Origin: JAGDXO01 sp964541025
Lineage (GTDB): Archaea; Thermoplasmatota; Thermoplasmata; Thermoplasmatales; GCA-001856825
DNA length: 42,216 nt
Reading direction: 5' to 3'
Assembly: GCA_964541025.1 (NCBI GenBank)
Contig: CAZIOW010000011.1
Location: 1-42,216, forward strand
Positions within the stretch are counted from its first letter, which is position 1. Every line of letters begins with the position of its first letter. Of this stretch, positions 1 through 8,440 are shown piece by piece. The notes beneath the pieces are model-generated. The model worked only from the letters and a program-made list of their open reading frames with translations. It searched no databases and was not told the DNA's origin. Position numbers and translations under genes: made by a program.

Positions 1-55
1 AGATACAGGAAGCAGTGATGAATATATACGCATATTTCCTTCTAAGAAAGAACAC
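1..55. repeat. 55-bp inverted terminal copy (left)
   Basis: The first 55 bases are identical to the reverse complement of the last 55 bases of the window, and the match stops at base 56 (T here, G in the other copy). Both copies point outward. An exact 55-base identity with an abrupt end is what a de Bruijn assembly with k=55 leaves at both ends of a contig bordered by the same multi-copy sequence. I infer that a repeat, probably an insertion sequence, continues beyond both ends. Read outward, one frame is open across all 55 bases, but the product is not recognisable. Confidence 0.9.
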
Positions 56-300
56 TGAGGTGAACTGAATGGTTGTCGCCTACAATTGATTAACATCTAT
101 GTTAAGAGGGATGCCGCTTAATGGCATCAATGGATTGATGCTCTTTATCTTTTCTTAACAACCTCCCGCAATTGAGGGGAAATAAACAGCGGTCATACAT
201 CTATCCGAGGCCTTTGCCCTCACTGTGGATAATCTGACCATTTCCCAACAGACTCCCTCAATCACACAAGCGATGCTTTCCATCAGCAGACTCGGCGAAG
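56..300. other. Non-coding flank downstream of the IS110 transposase
   Basis: These 245 bases lie 3' of the transposase stop on the minus strand. Together with the 55-bp repeat they make a 300-bp stretch without a convincing gene. A minus-strand open frame (155-481) overlaps the transposase by 180 bp and looks like a shadow. The stretch has a small imperfect palindrome around 113-128 but no clear transposon end. It may hold the right end of the IS110 element. Confidence 0.4.
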
Positions 301-1230
301 CTACTCTGTTGAGCTTGATGTGCAAGGTCTCCTCTCTTTGAGAACCCAGTATATTATATTCAGAAGCTTGTTTGAAGCAGCCACTATTGCCCTGCCCTTC
401 TTCCTCTTTCCCTTTGAGATTCTCCCGTAGAATATTGATACAGAAGAAGAGGGATCGAATCTTAGGTGAATGTGAAGGCATTCAGTTATGATCCACCTGA
501 GATTCTTTGAGCCCTGTCTTGTTATCCTTCCGTACTGTATAACATCTGATGATTGCCTTACAGAAGGTATTGTTCCCGCGTAAGAAAGGAGCCTGGATGA
601 GCTTGGGAATCTCCGTATATCCCCTATCTCAGAATATATTATGAGAGCTGAGAAAAGTCCTATGCCTGGAATTGTCTGGAGCAACTTCACATCCTCTATG
701 TCCTCATATTTCTTTAGGTCCCTGTCAATCCTCCTTATTTCTTGTTCTAAGCCGCTGAGAACATTGAGATATGAATCAACCCTCTGTGATTTCAGGCTTC
801 TGAAGAATGCCTTACCTTCAATGGTGAATGGATCCTCATCATAATCCACATGCAATCTCTTCATCTCTATCTTTATCTTGTTTTTATACGATGTCATAGT
901 TCTCCTTATGTCAATCCTGGTTCTCACTATCCTTCTTATCTCCCTTATCTCCTTCTTTGGAACGTAGGATTCAGGAACCCAGTTGTTTCTCAGAAGCTTC
1001 GCGAGTATTTCTGAATCTATATCGTCGTTCTTCATCCTTGATTCAGCTATCAGCTTTATCTTCAGTGGGTTTGCAAGCTTCACACTGAATCCTTTTGATT
1101 CCATGACAAAGCTGTCTCCCTCAGAGAAGTTCCTGAGAAATTCATCAAGTTTCTCAAACCTGTCCTTCCTTACTATTCTTCCGTTTTCATCTATTGTGGT
1201 GCACACAATCTCTTTTATCGAAATATCCAT
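301..1230 (-). CDS. IS110-family transposase, possibly internally shortened
   Basis: This is a DEDD (RuvC-like) transposase of the IS110 family, which recombines the element's circular form into target DNA. The N-terminal domain keeps Asp2, Glu44 and the Asp pair near 68-72. A central helical stretch leads to a Transposase_20 C-terminal domain with the hallmark LLQTIPGIG and the GxxPS...G.ITRQGSKNLR segment near residues 185-245. At about residues 45-47 the protein jumps from VMES straight to GFSVKLANP, whereas family members usually have roughly 13 more residues there, so an in-frame deletion (near base 1095) is likely. The total of 309 residues is slightly short. The ATG is preceded by a hairpin whose loop carries a strong ribosome binding site. 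No terminal inverted repeats were seen, as is normal for IS110. The C-terminal serine residue expected in this family was not located with confidence. Confidence 0.88.
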   Translation of the reverse strand: MDISIKEIVCTTIDENGRIVRKDRFEKLDEFLRNFSEGDSFVMESKGFSVKLANPLKIKLIAESRMKNDDIDSEILAKLLRNNWVPESYVPKKEIREIRRIVRTRIDIRRTMTSYKNKIKIEMKRLHVDYDEDPFTIEGKAFFRSLKSQRVDSYLNVLSGLEQEIRRIDRDLKKYEDIEDVKLLQTIPGIGLFSALIIYSEIGDIRRFPSSSRLLSYAGTIPSVRQSSDVIQYGRITRQGSKNLRWIITECLHIHLRFDPSSSVSIFYGRISKGKRKKGRAIVAASNKLLNIIYWVLKERRPCTSSSTE

Positions 1231-1240
1231 TCCTGTATAC

Positions 1241-1272
1241 GTGGGATGATCACCTCCAAACGGTCATCCCAC
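1241..1272 (-). promoter_or_regulatory. Hairpin with ribosome binding site in its loop, upstream of IS110 tnp
   Basis: Two perfect 9-nt arms (1241-1249 and 1264-1272) form a stem with a 14-nt loop. On the minus strand the loop contains GGAGGTGA, a near-perfect match to the archaeal anti-Shine-Dalgarno, 19 nt before the transposase ATG. A second, imperfect G-rich/C-rich stem lies just upstream, around 1300-1321. In IS110-group elements the non-coding region 5' of tnp makes the bridge RNA. These stems could belong to such an RNA or control tnp translation. Both uses are inference. Confidence 0.5.
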
Positions 1273-1482
1273 AACCTAGATGACTATTATGTTTCCTGTA
1301 GGAGGAGAGTTACTCCCCCTCTTAACATACCATCACATAATTCATGACGCTATGGTTTTGGAGATTACATCTGGTAAATATTCAATAATATAGCTATATG
1401 TTAGAATATTTTTCTATTAAAATAATCCTTATGAAAATCTATTTATAATATTTATTGCATACATAAAATTGAAGTGATCAGA

Positions 1483-3033
1483 ATGAAAAAAAAGATTCTC
1501 CTCTTGATTCTGATTATCGTGTCCTTAATTTTATTTTCCTCCTTAAATTTGGGGAATGCACAAATACAGAAAAATATTCAAAAAGAGTTTAGTTCTAGTG
1601 CAATAACTCCTCGCGTTTTGAGTTATTCTGTTAAAAATCAGTCTTCTTCATTACTTATGCCAAGCAATGGAAGTGTATACATCTATACTGCTGTTGATGG
1701 TGGAGGAGTTTCTATATTAGATGAAAATTTTAAAGTAGTAAATTCAGTGATTGATGGCAATGGCGCTTTATCGGCGGTAACAGGTTATTCCTATTCAAAT
1801 AATGGCTCCTACAACTCAGATGGGGCGGCGACTTACGCCATCGGCGGAATTTCCGTTGGAAGTACTTCTGGAGTAAACACAAGTATTCAGGTTAATAATT
1901 TTTCTTTTTCCAACAGTAGCTATGGAGCTAATTATGCTAGTGGGACATTCACGGTTAACAGTTCTGGATCTCTCGTAATCATAGTTGCGGCAGGCTCTAC
2001 TAACACTAATCCTGTCCTAAACGGAAACTTTGTAATCAATAAACTGGACGAGCTAAATTCTAGTATATCTATAATACAGGGTTATTCTGTGCTCAATCAA
2101 GGAACTTATTCGATTGCCGTGAATATGACCAACGACGGTGTCAATCTCAACGGTTGTTCTATCATACTCGAAGTTTACGTGATAGGGGAATCCGTATTTT
2201 ATCCTCCACAGAAGTATGCCGTCACCTTTACTGAAAGTGGTCTTCCGCAAGGATCTACCTGGTCTGTTAAGCTTGATAACAATTCCCTTTCATCCTCCAA
2301 CGACTCTATCACCTTTAACGAATACAACGGGACATATTCCTACTTCATTCAGAGCGTTGATGGCCTTTATCCTTACCCATCTAACGGAACAATTACAGTT
2401 CAGGGTTCTCCTAAAATTATTTCCGTAAATTTCCTGCCACCTGCCACTTATGCCGTTACTTTTTATCAGAGCGGCCTGCCGTCAAATTACAAATGGTGGA
2501 TAACTCTGAATAATGTAACTAAAAGTTCATTAGGCTCTGGTAGCATTTCCTTTGATCTTGCCAATGGAAGCTATCAATACACTGTCGGTGTTCAAATCGG
2601 TTATACTGTATCCCCCTCTTCCGGTACTGTTATAGTATCTGGATCTTCAATTACTCAAAACATTTTATTCACTCCTAGACATTACGTAATGACAGTTATT
2701 GAAAAAGGTCTTCCGACAGGATACCAGTGGTTCATAATTCTTGACGGAAACCAATATTTTTCATCTAATTCATCAATCGTTATTTCCTTGATTAACGGCA
2801 ACTATACTGTTAATTTTGAAAACTTTCAGGGATACAAACCTCAGAAATCCAGCATTGTAGTGAAAATTAATGATTCAAATGAAACTGTTTACATATTCTA
2901 TAACTTCGTTTCTCCTTCCAACATTTCGCCAATGGATTCACCTAATGTAATGCTCACAGGCTCATTTATTCTTTTAATTTTGCTTGGTCTGTTTGTTTCA
3001 GTAATTCTACGGGGTGGTAAAAATGAATTATAA
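1483..3033 (+). CDS. Secreted surface protein with thermopsin-type repeats and C-terminal anchor
   Basis: A basic start followed by about 18 hydrophobic residues and an Ala-Gln junction (NAQ) forms a signal peptide. A Ser/Asn/Thr-rich region of about 220 residues follows, rich in N-x-S/T sites. Then come three tandem units of roughly 75 residues beginning YAVTFTESGLPQGSTWSV, YAVTFYQSGLPSNYKWWI and YVMTVIEKGLPTGYQWFI. These units are the beta-rich repeats seen beside thermopsin and in many surface proteins of Thermoplasmatales and Sulfolobales. A final hydrophobic helix (about residues 490-510) ending in RGGK suggests membrane anchoring. No thermopsin catalytic domain is visible. A GTG at 1474 is in frame, but ATG 1483 directly follows GTGATC, a partial ribosome binding site. 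A TATA-like element lies at 1442-1455. The gene overlaps the next one by 11 bp, so the two are probably cotranscribed. Confidence 0.75.
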   Translation: MKKKILLLILIIVSLILFSSLNLGNAQIQKNIQKEFSSSAITPRVLSYSVKNQSSSLLMPSNGSVYIYTAVDGGGVSILDENFKVVNSVIDGNGALSAVTGYSYSNNGSYNSDGAATYAIGGISVGSTSGVNTSIQVNNFSFSNSSYGANYASGTFTVNSSGSLVIIVAAGSTNTNPVLNGNFVINKLDELNSSISIIQGYSVLNQGTYSIAVNMTNDGVNLNGCSIILEVYVIGESVFYPPQKYAVTFTESGLPQGSTWSVKLDNNSLSSSNDSITFNEYNGTYSYFIQSVDGLYPYPSNGTITVQGSPKIISVNFLPPATYAVTFYQSGLPSNYKWWITLNNVTKSSLGSGSISFDLANGSYQYTVGVQIGYTVSPSSGTVIVSGSSITQNILFTPRHYVMTVIEKGLPTGYQWFIILDGNQYFSSNSSIVISLINGNYTVNFENFQGYKPQKSSIVVKINDSNETVYIFYNFVSPSNISPMDSPNVMLTGSFILLILLGLFVSVILRGGKNEL

Positions 3034-3889
3034 CATGCAACAGCCAATGGGGAAGATTAGGAAGAAAGGCAGTCAGATCAAAAATGGGCTATTGCTAGTG
3101 GCAATAGGATTGCTAGGAGGTGCTATTCCGACATTAGGATCAGTACTTACTATATTGATACTAGTAGGAATGATCGTTATATTTATTGGATCCAGAGACC
3201 TTTCAAATTCCTATAGAAAATTTTCATCGATGGCATTAGTTTTCATTATAGTGATGATAGTTCTAGAAATAATAGGTCTTACAAAACTCCTGTCACTCAT
3301 GTCCACTCTTACAAACTCTACATCATTGCCGTATTCCACTGTCATTAATTCTACCGACCCATATTTATTCTTTGTGTCGATCGCTTACGTATTCCTTGGG
3401 GCTTCATTGATACTTATTTCTTATCCAATTATCCCAAAGAACCTGAAGATTTTGGTTTGGATAATATATGCAATAACATATGCGATTTTCATTTCGGAGG
3501 CATATATCCAGATGACCAACCTTAACAAAATGTATTATCAAATGGTAAATTCCAACAACATATCTGTTTATACCTCATTTTCAACTGGAATCGATGCGGG
3601 AGCAGCACTGTTCAATCTCATATGGGCCATAATGTTCTTCATCACATACAGTTATTCCAGGAAAATATTCCCAAACGTACCTCAATATGGGATGCAATAC
3701 CAGAATATCCCACAATATAGTCCTCCAGGCAATTTGGATCAAAATAGTTCCAACCAACAATTTATGAACACGAATCAGCCCCAATATAATCCTTCAAATA
3801 TGCAAGCACCGATATACTGTCCTTCGTGTGGTATGCAAAACTCACCAGATGCAATATACTGTGCCAGATGCGGTTATAAATTAAAATAA
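3023..3889 (+). CDS. DUF973-like membrane protein with C-terminal zinc ribbon
   Basis: The 288-residue protein has a basic N-terminus, then about six membrane segments in two groups (roughly residues 25-105 and 118-220). A Gln/Asn/Pro-rich linker of about 45 residues follows, and a C-terminal zinc ribbon of the form CPSCG...CARCG. The layout resembles DUF973 proteins of Thermoplasma and Sulfolobus; this family assignment is from pattern memory and uncertain. ATG 3023 has GGGGTGG immediately upstream at good spacing, which favours it over the in-frame GTG at 3014. It overlaps the end of the surface-protein gene, suggesting translational coupling. Function is unknown. The zinc ribbon links it to the two zinc-ribbon membrane proteins at 5712-7157. 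Confidence 0.65.
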   Translation: MNYNMQQPMGKIRKKGSQIKNGLLLVAIGLLGGAIPTLGSVLTILILVGMIVIFIGSRDLSNSYRKFSSMALVFIIVMIVLEIIGLTKLLSLMSTLTNSTSLPYSTVINSTDPYLFFVSIAYVFLGASLILISYPIIPKNLKILVWIIYAITYAIFISEAYIQMTNLNKMYYQMVNSNNISVYTSFSTGIDAGAALFNLIWAIMFFITYSYSRKIFPNVPQYGMQYQNIPQYSPPGNLDQNSSNQQFMNTNQPQYNPSNMQAPIYCPSCGMQNSPDAIYCARCGYKLK

Positions 3890-4084
3890 AAAAATTTAAA
3901 TTTAATTTTTAAAAATTTTCCTTTTTGCTTTAAAAAGAGTTTTAAGTTTCAATGATTTAAAAGGGAATCAACATTTGACTATCTTATCATTTTTCAGGAA
4001 TAAATGGTTATGAGGGATCAATTTGCTTCTTTAGGTAATAGGCATGCTGATTTAAATAATATTTATACATGAAAAATGAAAAAA
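3890..4084. terminator. A/T-rich convergent intergenic region, likely termination zone
   Basis: This 195-bp gap separates two convergent genes. It begins with long A and T runs (about 3888-3925, including TTTTTAAAAATTTT and CCTTTTTGC), which fits archaeal U-tract termination for the plus-strand operon. No gene or structured RNA was seen. Confidence 0.4.
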
Positions 4085-4972
4085 TTATTGTTGTTGTTTC
4101 TGAGCCTCTTTGTTACTACTTGATTCTTCCTTTTCGTAAACATTAGAAACACTTTCTGGATTAAAAGATTGACCCATCGGAAGTATATACATATTGAAAT
4201 ATGGTTTCCCAAGAAGCATATTAGTTGCTGCTGGATCGGAATTCATAGACATCAATTCTGCAAGCCTTGCTCTGATTGCAGTGTTTATATCAATACCCAT
4301 TCCAGTGAACTGAACGATTCTTTTCATTGTTTCATCTTCGGGTTCGATCCTAATTATTCGACTTGTTATGAGATTTATGCCTATCTCCGAGAGTATTTCC
4401 CTTAAAGACGAGGAAACCGCATCACTCAGCTTATGCAGATTTGAATAAAGCTCTCTAACTGATACAACGTTAAGGATCTGAGACACAGATTGATCAATTA
4501 TTGGAGACACATATTCTGAAAGATTTCCTACTGTGTAGAAAAGACCGGTCAATTGTACGTTTTGCAACAGTTTGATAGGATCAGTTATCTGAAAATAATA
4601 CGCTACTTCGTACACCAAGGGAATCAGCTCCGATGTCTGAGAGACTCCTCTTGTCCTCGACTCAAATCTCGCTGTAGAAAAGAATATTGCTTCCACTGTC
4701 CAGGGCACATTTCCTCCGTAACCGAGCCTCGAAAATACATTAGCTACAGGGCCGTTTGGTGTGTTAAGATCATACTGTCCAGCTTCATAAACCTGCTGAA
4801 TCTGACCCTGAATTCTTACTACTGCCTTTTGATTTGATTCCACTATCATCCTTGATCTTGTTCTGATGTCTACATTGTGGTCCCGCCATATCATGACCCC
4901 TGGACCCATTGCATCTTGCCCGTTCTCCATCAAGGTTCTAACAACTGTTCTGAAAACTATACCAGCTGTCAT
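4085..4972 (-). CDS. SPFH (band 7) domain protein, YdjI-like
   Basis: This 295-residue protein matches the SPFH branch annotated as YdjI/virion-core-like. It has an N-terminal MIVESNQKAVVRIQGQIQQVYEAGQYDLNTPN segment (family pattern: V.P.Q.AV....G.I.......G.Y), then the AIFFS strand, a prohibitin-like alpha/beta core to about residue 170, and a helical region to about 240. There is no transmembrane segment. The C-terminus is low-complexity and ends in a Gln run; the zinc ribbon that ends many bacterial homologs is absent. SPFH proteins form membrane-associated oligomers; the role of this branch is unknown. It sits 9 bp after the gene at 4982-5464, its likely partner, and shares its promoter. 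Confidence 0.75.
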   Translation of the reverse strand: MTAGIVFRTVVRTLMENGQDAMGPGVMIWRDHNVDIRTRSRMIVESNQKAVVRIQGQIQQVYEAGQYDLNTPNGPVANVFSRLGYGGNVPWTVEAIFFSTARFESRTRGVSQTSELIPLVYEVAYYFQITDPIKLLQNVQLTGLFYTVGNLSEYVSPIIDQSVSQILNVVSVRELYSNLHKLSDAVSSSLREILSEIGINLITSRIIRIEPEDETMKRIVQFTGMGIDINTAIRARLAELMSMNSDPAATNMLLGKPYFNMYILPMGQSFNPESVSNVYEKEESSSNKEAQKQQQ

Positions 4973-4981
4973 TTTAATCGA

Positions 4982-5464
4982 TTATCTTACGCTTTCCGGA
5001 ATAAAAAATTTTTCCCTTTCTGAAAATTCTTCCATTAATTTTGATAATTTTGAATATAGTTCATCAATGTCTGAATTTTGGGCGCTCAACAATTCCTTGG
5101 TCTGAGATATTAAATTATAATCATATTTTACTATCTCGAAAAGGATGCTATCATCAATTTTAAATCTGTCATGATAATTGTAAGCCCCGGTAGGTCCCCC
5201 TGAAACACTTGTGATAAATGATCTGAGCAAAGATATTGTTTTCTCATATTTTGAAATCATTGAATCAAAGGGATTTGCTTCACTTATGTCATTTTCTTTT
5301 CTTTCAAGGGCCTCTCTTAATTTAGACAGGTTTCCTTTTATTGAATTCCTCACAATCATATCATCCTGCTTTATCATATCTCTGTACTTATAACCCTTAA
5401 AACCGGGAAGAGTAAGGAGAAGCTTTTCATAGGGAGAAAGTTTTGAATCTGAAATATCTGGCAT
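4982..5464 (-). CDS. Helical SPFH-partner protein with PGFKGYK motif
   Basis: The 160-residue protein is mostly helical. Near the start it carries LPGFKGYKYRDMIKQDD, similar to the PG[YF]xGYKE.E.RREAD.. motif of a conserved uncharacterised family. A central ...GPTGAYNYHDRFKID... segment matches that family's tYGYagLFd-like region, and charged helices follow. From memory, members often sit beside YdjI-like SPFH genes, as here. No catalytic residues are evident, so a structural or adaptor role is a guess. A TATA-like element (about 5478-5490) lies 14-26 bp before the ATG, consistent with a leaderless two-gene transcript. Confidence 0.6.
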   Translation of the reverse strand: MPDISDSKLSPYEKLLLTLPGFKGYKYRDMIKQDDMIVRNSIKGNLSKLREALERKENDISEANPFDSMISKYEKTISLLRSFITSVSGGPTGAYNYHDRFKIDDSILFEIVKYDYNLISQTKELLSAQNSDIDELYSKLSKLMEEFSEREKFFIPESVR

Positions 5465-5711
5465 ACTTTTTATATATATTTTATATCGTATTTATGTTTT
5501 TTGCAGAAATTAAACCCATTTTCAAATATAAAATTAAATATAATAATTATTTTCAAAATCCGAATTTATGAGTTAACGTGAAATATCATTATTCATGGAA
5601 ATTCTGATAATTCGGAGCTTCTTTCTTCATAAATTTATCATTTTCAGAATAAACTTTTTATGAGTTATAAAAGGAATGATAATATTTATTAGTAATATAA
5701 AAATAAAATAC

Positions 5712-6341
5712 TCAATGACTAACAATTTTCTCCATATAATTCCTTGCCAGAAGAAGCATAATTCCTGTGATTATTCCAGAAAATATGATTGCAATGATGG
5801 CCCAAGTTACTGTGTTAATTTTAAAAGCCTGCGCAGTATTACCTGCCTTTAAAAGATCATAGATTCTTTTCACCCGCAGGAAAACTATTACGGTAATAAG
5901 GAACATTATAATATATATGATACCATAAGCATAGAATAAACCGACTGTATATGGTGCTGGAATGCCTGCTGAGGTGTAGGACGCTGATATTGAAATTGCA
6001 TTAACTATATCAGAGACGAAAGAGAAGAAGAATAAGACTAATGCTATAATTGAAAAAATGAATGCAATTAGAACCAGTGTTTTAGATGTTTGGAAATCAT
6101 TTGAAAACATATTATCAATACTGAATGGTTGATAATTTTGATTTGAACCATAATTTTGCTGCGGATTCTGGGCGTTTTGTCCTGGATAGGCTTGATTTGG
6201 AGGTATATTCTGATACTGACCGGAATTTGTATTTCCACTGTAGGTAGATTGATTTGTTTGGACATCGAATTTGTTTCCACATGATATGCAGAAGATTGCA
6301 TCGTCCTGATTTTGTGCACCGCATTTTGTACAGTATTTCAT
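5712..6341 (-). CDS. Zinc-ribbon membrane protein (paralog of the gene at 6522-7157)
   Basis: It begins MKYCTKCGAQNQDDAIFCISCGNKF, a classic two-CxxC zinc ribbon. A Gln/Asn/Pro-rich linker (residues 27-75) and three to four membrane helices (about 88-205) follow. The tail motif GNTAQAFK...W.I..IFSGIITGIMLLLAR is shared with the divergent neighbour at 6522-7157 and more weakly with the small protein at 38920-39303. The zinc ribbon probably sits in the cytoplasm. Function is unknown. The 120-bp A/T-rich region between 6341 and 6522 carries the divergent promoters of the two paralogs. The layout suggests local duplication followed by inversion. Confidence 0.6.
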   Translation of the reverse strand: MKYCTKCGAQNQDDAIFCISCGNKFDVQTNQSTYSGNTNSGQYQNIPPNQAYPGQNAQNPQQNYGSNQNYQPFSIDNMFSNDFQTSKTLVLIAFIFSIIALVLFFFSFVSDIVNAISISASYTSAGIPAPYTVGLFYAYGIIYIIMFLITVIVFLRVKRIYDLLKAGNTAQAFKINTVTWAIIAIIFSGIITGIMLLLARNYMEKIVSH

Positions 6342-6521
6342 AATTATGTAATGTTATACTCATTATTTATATTTATCATGTGTTTAATTTAAAATTAAAA
6401 AATCAAAGTCTAAATCTTTTGATTATTAAAATCCAATTTAATAAATGGAGAATAAAACGGGATGTTATTTTTTAAAATATCAGTAGATAAAATTAAATAC
6501 TTTAAATTTTATTATTATGAC

Positions 6522-7157
6522 GTGAAGTTTTGTCCCAAATGCGGAGCTCAAAACGTAGATGAAGCGATGTTCTGTACTTCCTGTGGTAATCCATTCCCAA
6601 CCCAAACTTATTCTACAAATACTGCCACTCCTCCATTCACAGGAAATACTCAGAATCCAACAAATTCAAATCCCTACCAGCAAACTCCACAAAATGCGAA
6701 CCAGCAATGGCAACAGCAGGCTCAGCCTCCCCAATACGGTTACCCGCCATACCAAATGCAGAGAAACCAGGAATTATCAACTGCCACAACATTCATTCTG
6801 ATAGCATTTATCTTTTCGATAATTGCAACAATTCTTTTCATAGTTGCGGTGATAGTTGATGCGATAGATATCTCTTATATAAATTCGATTTACGCAAGCA
6901 GCTATGGAATAAAACCCCCATTATTGATAGGTGTATATGCTGCAATCATAGTCTATCTTATAATGTTCCTATTCTCAATAATAATGATGATAAGATTAAG
7001 ACGTATTCTTAGTCTTCTAAAAATGGGAAATACTCAGCAGGCCTACATGCTTGATTCGGTAGTCTGGGGAGTGCTTGGTTTGATATTCTCGGGACTCATA
7101 ACAGGGTTGTTCATGCTGTTGGCACGGTCACATATTAAAAATGCTGGAGGATTTTGA
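6522..7157 (+). CDS. Zinc-ribbon membrane protein (divergent paralog)
   Basis: The protein carries a zinc ribbon (FCPKCGAQNVDEAMFCTSCG) directly at its start. A Gln/Pro-rich linker with repeated QQ and PPQYGYPPY follows, then four hydrophobic segments and the tail GNTQQAYM...W.VLGLIFSGLITGLFMLLARS. I chose GTG 6522 rather than the upstream in-frame start at 6462. It reproduces the paralog's start exactly and lies 26 bp after a TATA-like AATTAAATAC (6491-6500), fitting a leaderless mRNA. The extra N-terminal residues from 6462 are poorly conserved in composition. Function is unknown. Confidence 0.6.
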   Translation: MKFCPKCGAQNVDEAMFCTSCGNPFPTQTYSTNTATPPFTGNTQNPTNSNPYQQTPQNANQQWQQQAQPPQYGYPPYQMQRNQELSTATTFILIAFIFSIIATILFIVAVIVDAIDISYINSIYASSYGIKPPLLIGVYAAIIVYLIMFLFSIIMMIRLRRILSLLKMGNTQQAYMLDSVVWGVLGLIFSGLITGLFMLLARSHIKNAGGF

Positions 7158-7230
7158 ATAGTTAATATAATTTAAATTGATTTTTTATTTTTTAAATAAG
7201 TCATATTATTTTTATTTGCAACGTGTTGCA

Positions 7231-7244
7231 TTTAAAAATATATA
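7231..7244 (+). promoter_or_regulatory. TATA box of the MFS-UbiD-UbiA operon
   Basis: TTTAAAAATATATA is centred about 27 bp before ATG 7265. This is the spacing expected if transcription starts at or next to the start codon. Confidence 0.5.
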
Positions 7245-7264
7245 TCTTCAAACATTCTGATTTT

Positions 7265-8440
7265 ATGCAAACTTGGAAAAGGATTGCATTACCTATCTCT
7301 GGATTTATAACAACTGCGATTATTTTTAGCGTTTTAGGATCGGTTACATTCTATGCACCTCTGATTCTCTCAGGAATGAGTACTAAGATGTCTTTAGATT
7401 CCTTCATATTCTTGATAACACTAGTTTATTTTGCTGGAATGCCGTTTGGAAAAATTCTTGGAAGAATTATGAAGTTTCACAGGAATTCATCTTTATGGAC
7501 CTCCTTAATGCTCCTTATAATAATTTTCACAATTATTGTGACACCGTATGTTCATAACCTTCCATTATTCCTTGTATTGAGGTTCATTCAGGGTTCATCC
7601 AGTTTTGTTATGGAGATATTTTCCATTTCCTATGCATTCTTGTTCAAGGAAAGGGAAAGAGCTCTTGCTTCAGCAATTTCAATCAGTGGAATCCCTGCAG
7701 GAGTAACCTTGGGATCAATTCTCGCCTTAAGTTTAAATTTACATCAGACTTTTCTCATAATTCCTTTGATAGGACTCTTAAGCATGATACCGTTCATATA
7801 TTTACTGAACATCAAGATTTATAATTTCAAGAACGAATCCTATACCACCTACAAATTCAAATTCACATGGATATATGGATTTCTATGGATGACAATCGCT
7901 GGCTTTAATCTCACTCTTGCCGTCGTTATTCCTTTATATCTTGAGAGATATTCCCCTTCAATAACTGGAACTGCGATGTCCATTTTTGGATACTGGGGTG
8001 CCGTAGGGACAATATTAGGAGGCGTAATTGCCTACCTAATTTATAGAAAGATTAATGGTTCCCTTTCGCTCGTTACTGTTGGAATTTTAGGCTATGCAGT
8101 ATCAATACCTGGCTTTCTTTTACTCTATCTCCATCCTGATAATTCCTTGATTCTTTTAGGAATATTTTTCATAATGACTGAAGCGCTAGTTATTTCTCCA
8201 ATTTACACAACACCTGTTGATGTGTACGGAAGGGAAAGGGTTGGAAATGGGATCTGGGAATTTTCACTGATAGGCAGCTCAGGTCACATAATAGCACCAC
8301 TTACTCTCATTCCACTCGGATTGGCTTTCGGGTTCAATTTTGTTTTTCTAATCCTGATAATATTTCCTATCTACGGGATAATTGCAATGATCTTCATTTA
8401 TCATTATATAAGTGAACACGATATTAAAAAAGTGGGATGA
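7265..8440 (+). CDS. MFS transporter
   Basis: This is a 391-residue integral membrane protein with about 12 hydrophobic segments in two six-helix halves and a basic cytoplasmic loop near residue 190-210. A short basic loop (FGKILGRIMKFHR, about residue 65) sits where major facilitator proteins carry their G-x-x-x-D/G-R motif. The substrate cannot be inferred from sequence. ATG 7265 was chosen over GTG 7223 because of the TATA spacing, and because the upstream residues include the TATA box itself. The stop codon touches the ubiD start (TGAATG), so cotranscription with ubiD and ubiA is nearly certain, which hints at a quinone, aromatic acid or precursor as cargo. Confidence 0.7.
   Translation: MQTWKRIALPISGFITTAIIFSVLGSVTFYAPLILSGMSTKMSLDSFIFLITLVYFAGMPFGKILGRIMKFHRNSSLWTSLMLLIIIFTIIVTPYVHNLPLFLVLRFIQGSSSFVMEIFSISYAFLFKERERALASAISISGIPAGVTLGSILALSLNLHQTFLIIPLIGLLSMIPFIYLLNIKIYNFKNESYTTYKFKFTWIYGFLWMTIAGFNLTLAVVIPLYLERYSPSITGTAMSIFGYWGAVGTILGGVIAYLIYRKINGSLSLVTVGILGYAVSIPGFLLLYLHPDNSLILLGIFFIMTEALVISPIYTTPVDVYGRERVGNGIWEFSLIGSSGHIIAPLTLIPLGLAFGFNFVFLILIIFPIYGIIAMIFIYHYISEHDIKKVG

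Noticed and set aside
155..481. Minus-strand 108-codon open frame
   Set aside because: It overlaps the IS110 transposase by 180 bp in another frame, has no recognisable domain and odd composition; treated as a shadow.
641..1249. Plus-strand frames opposite the transposase (641-844 and 983-1249)
   Set aside because: They are antisense to a clearly conserved protein and show no independent features.
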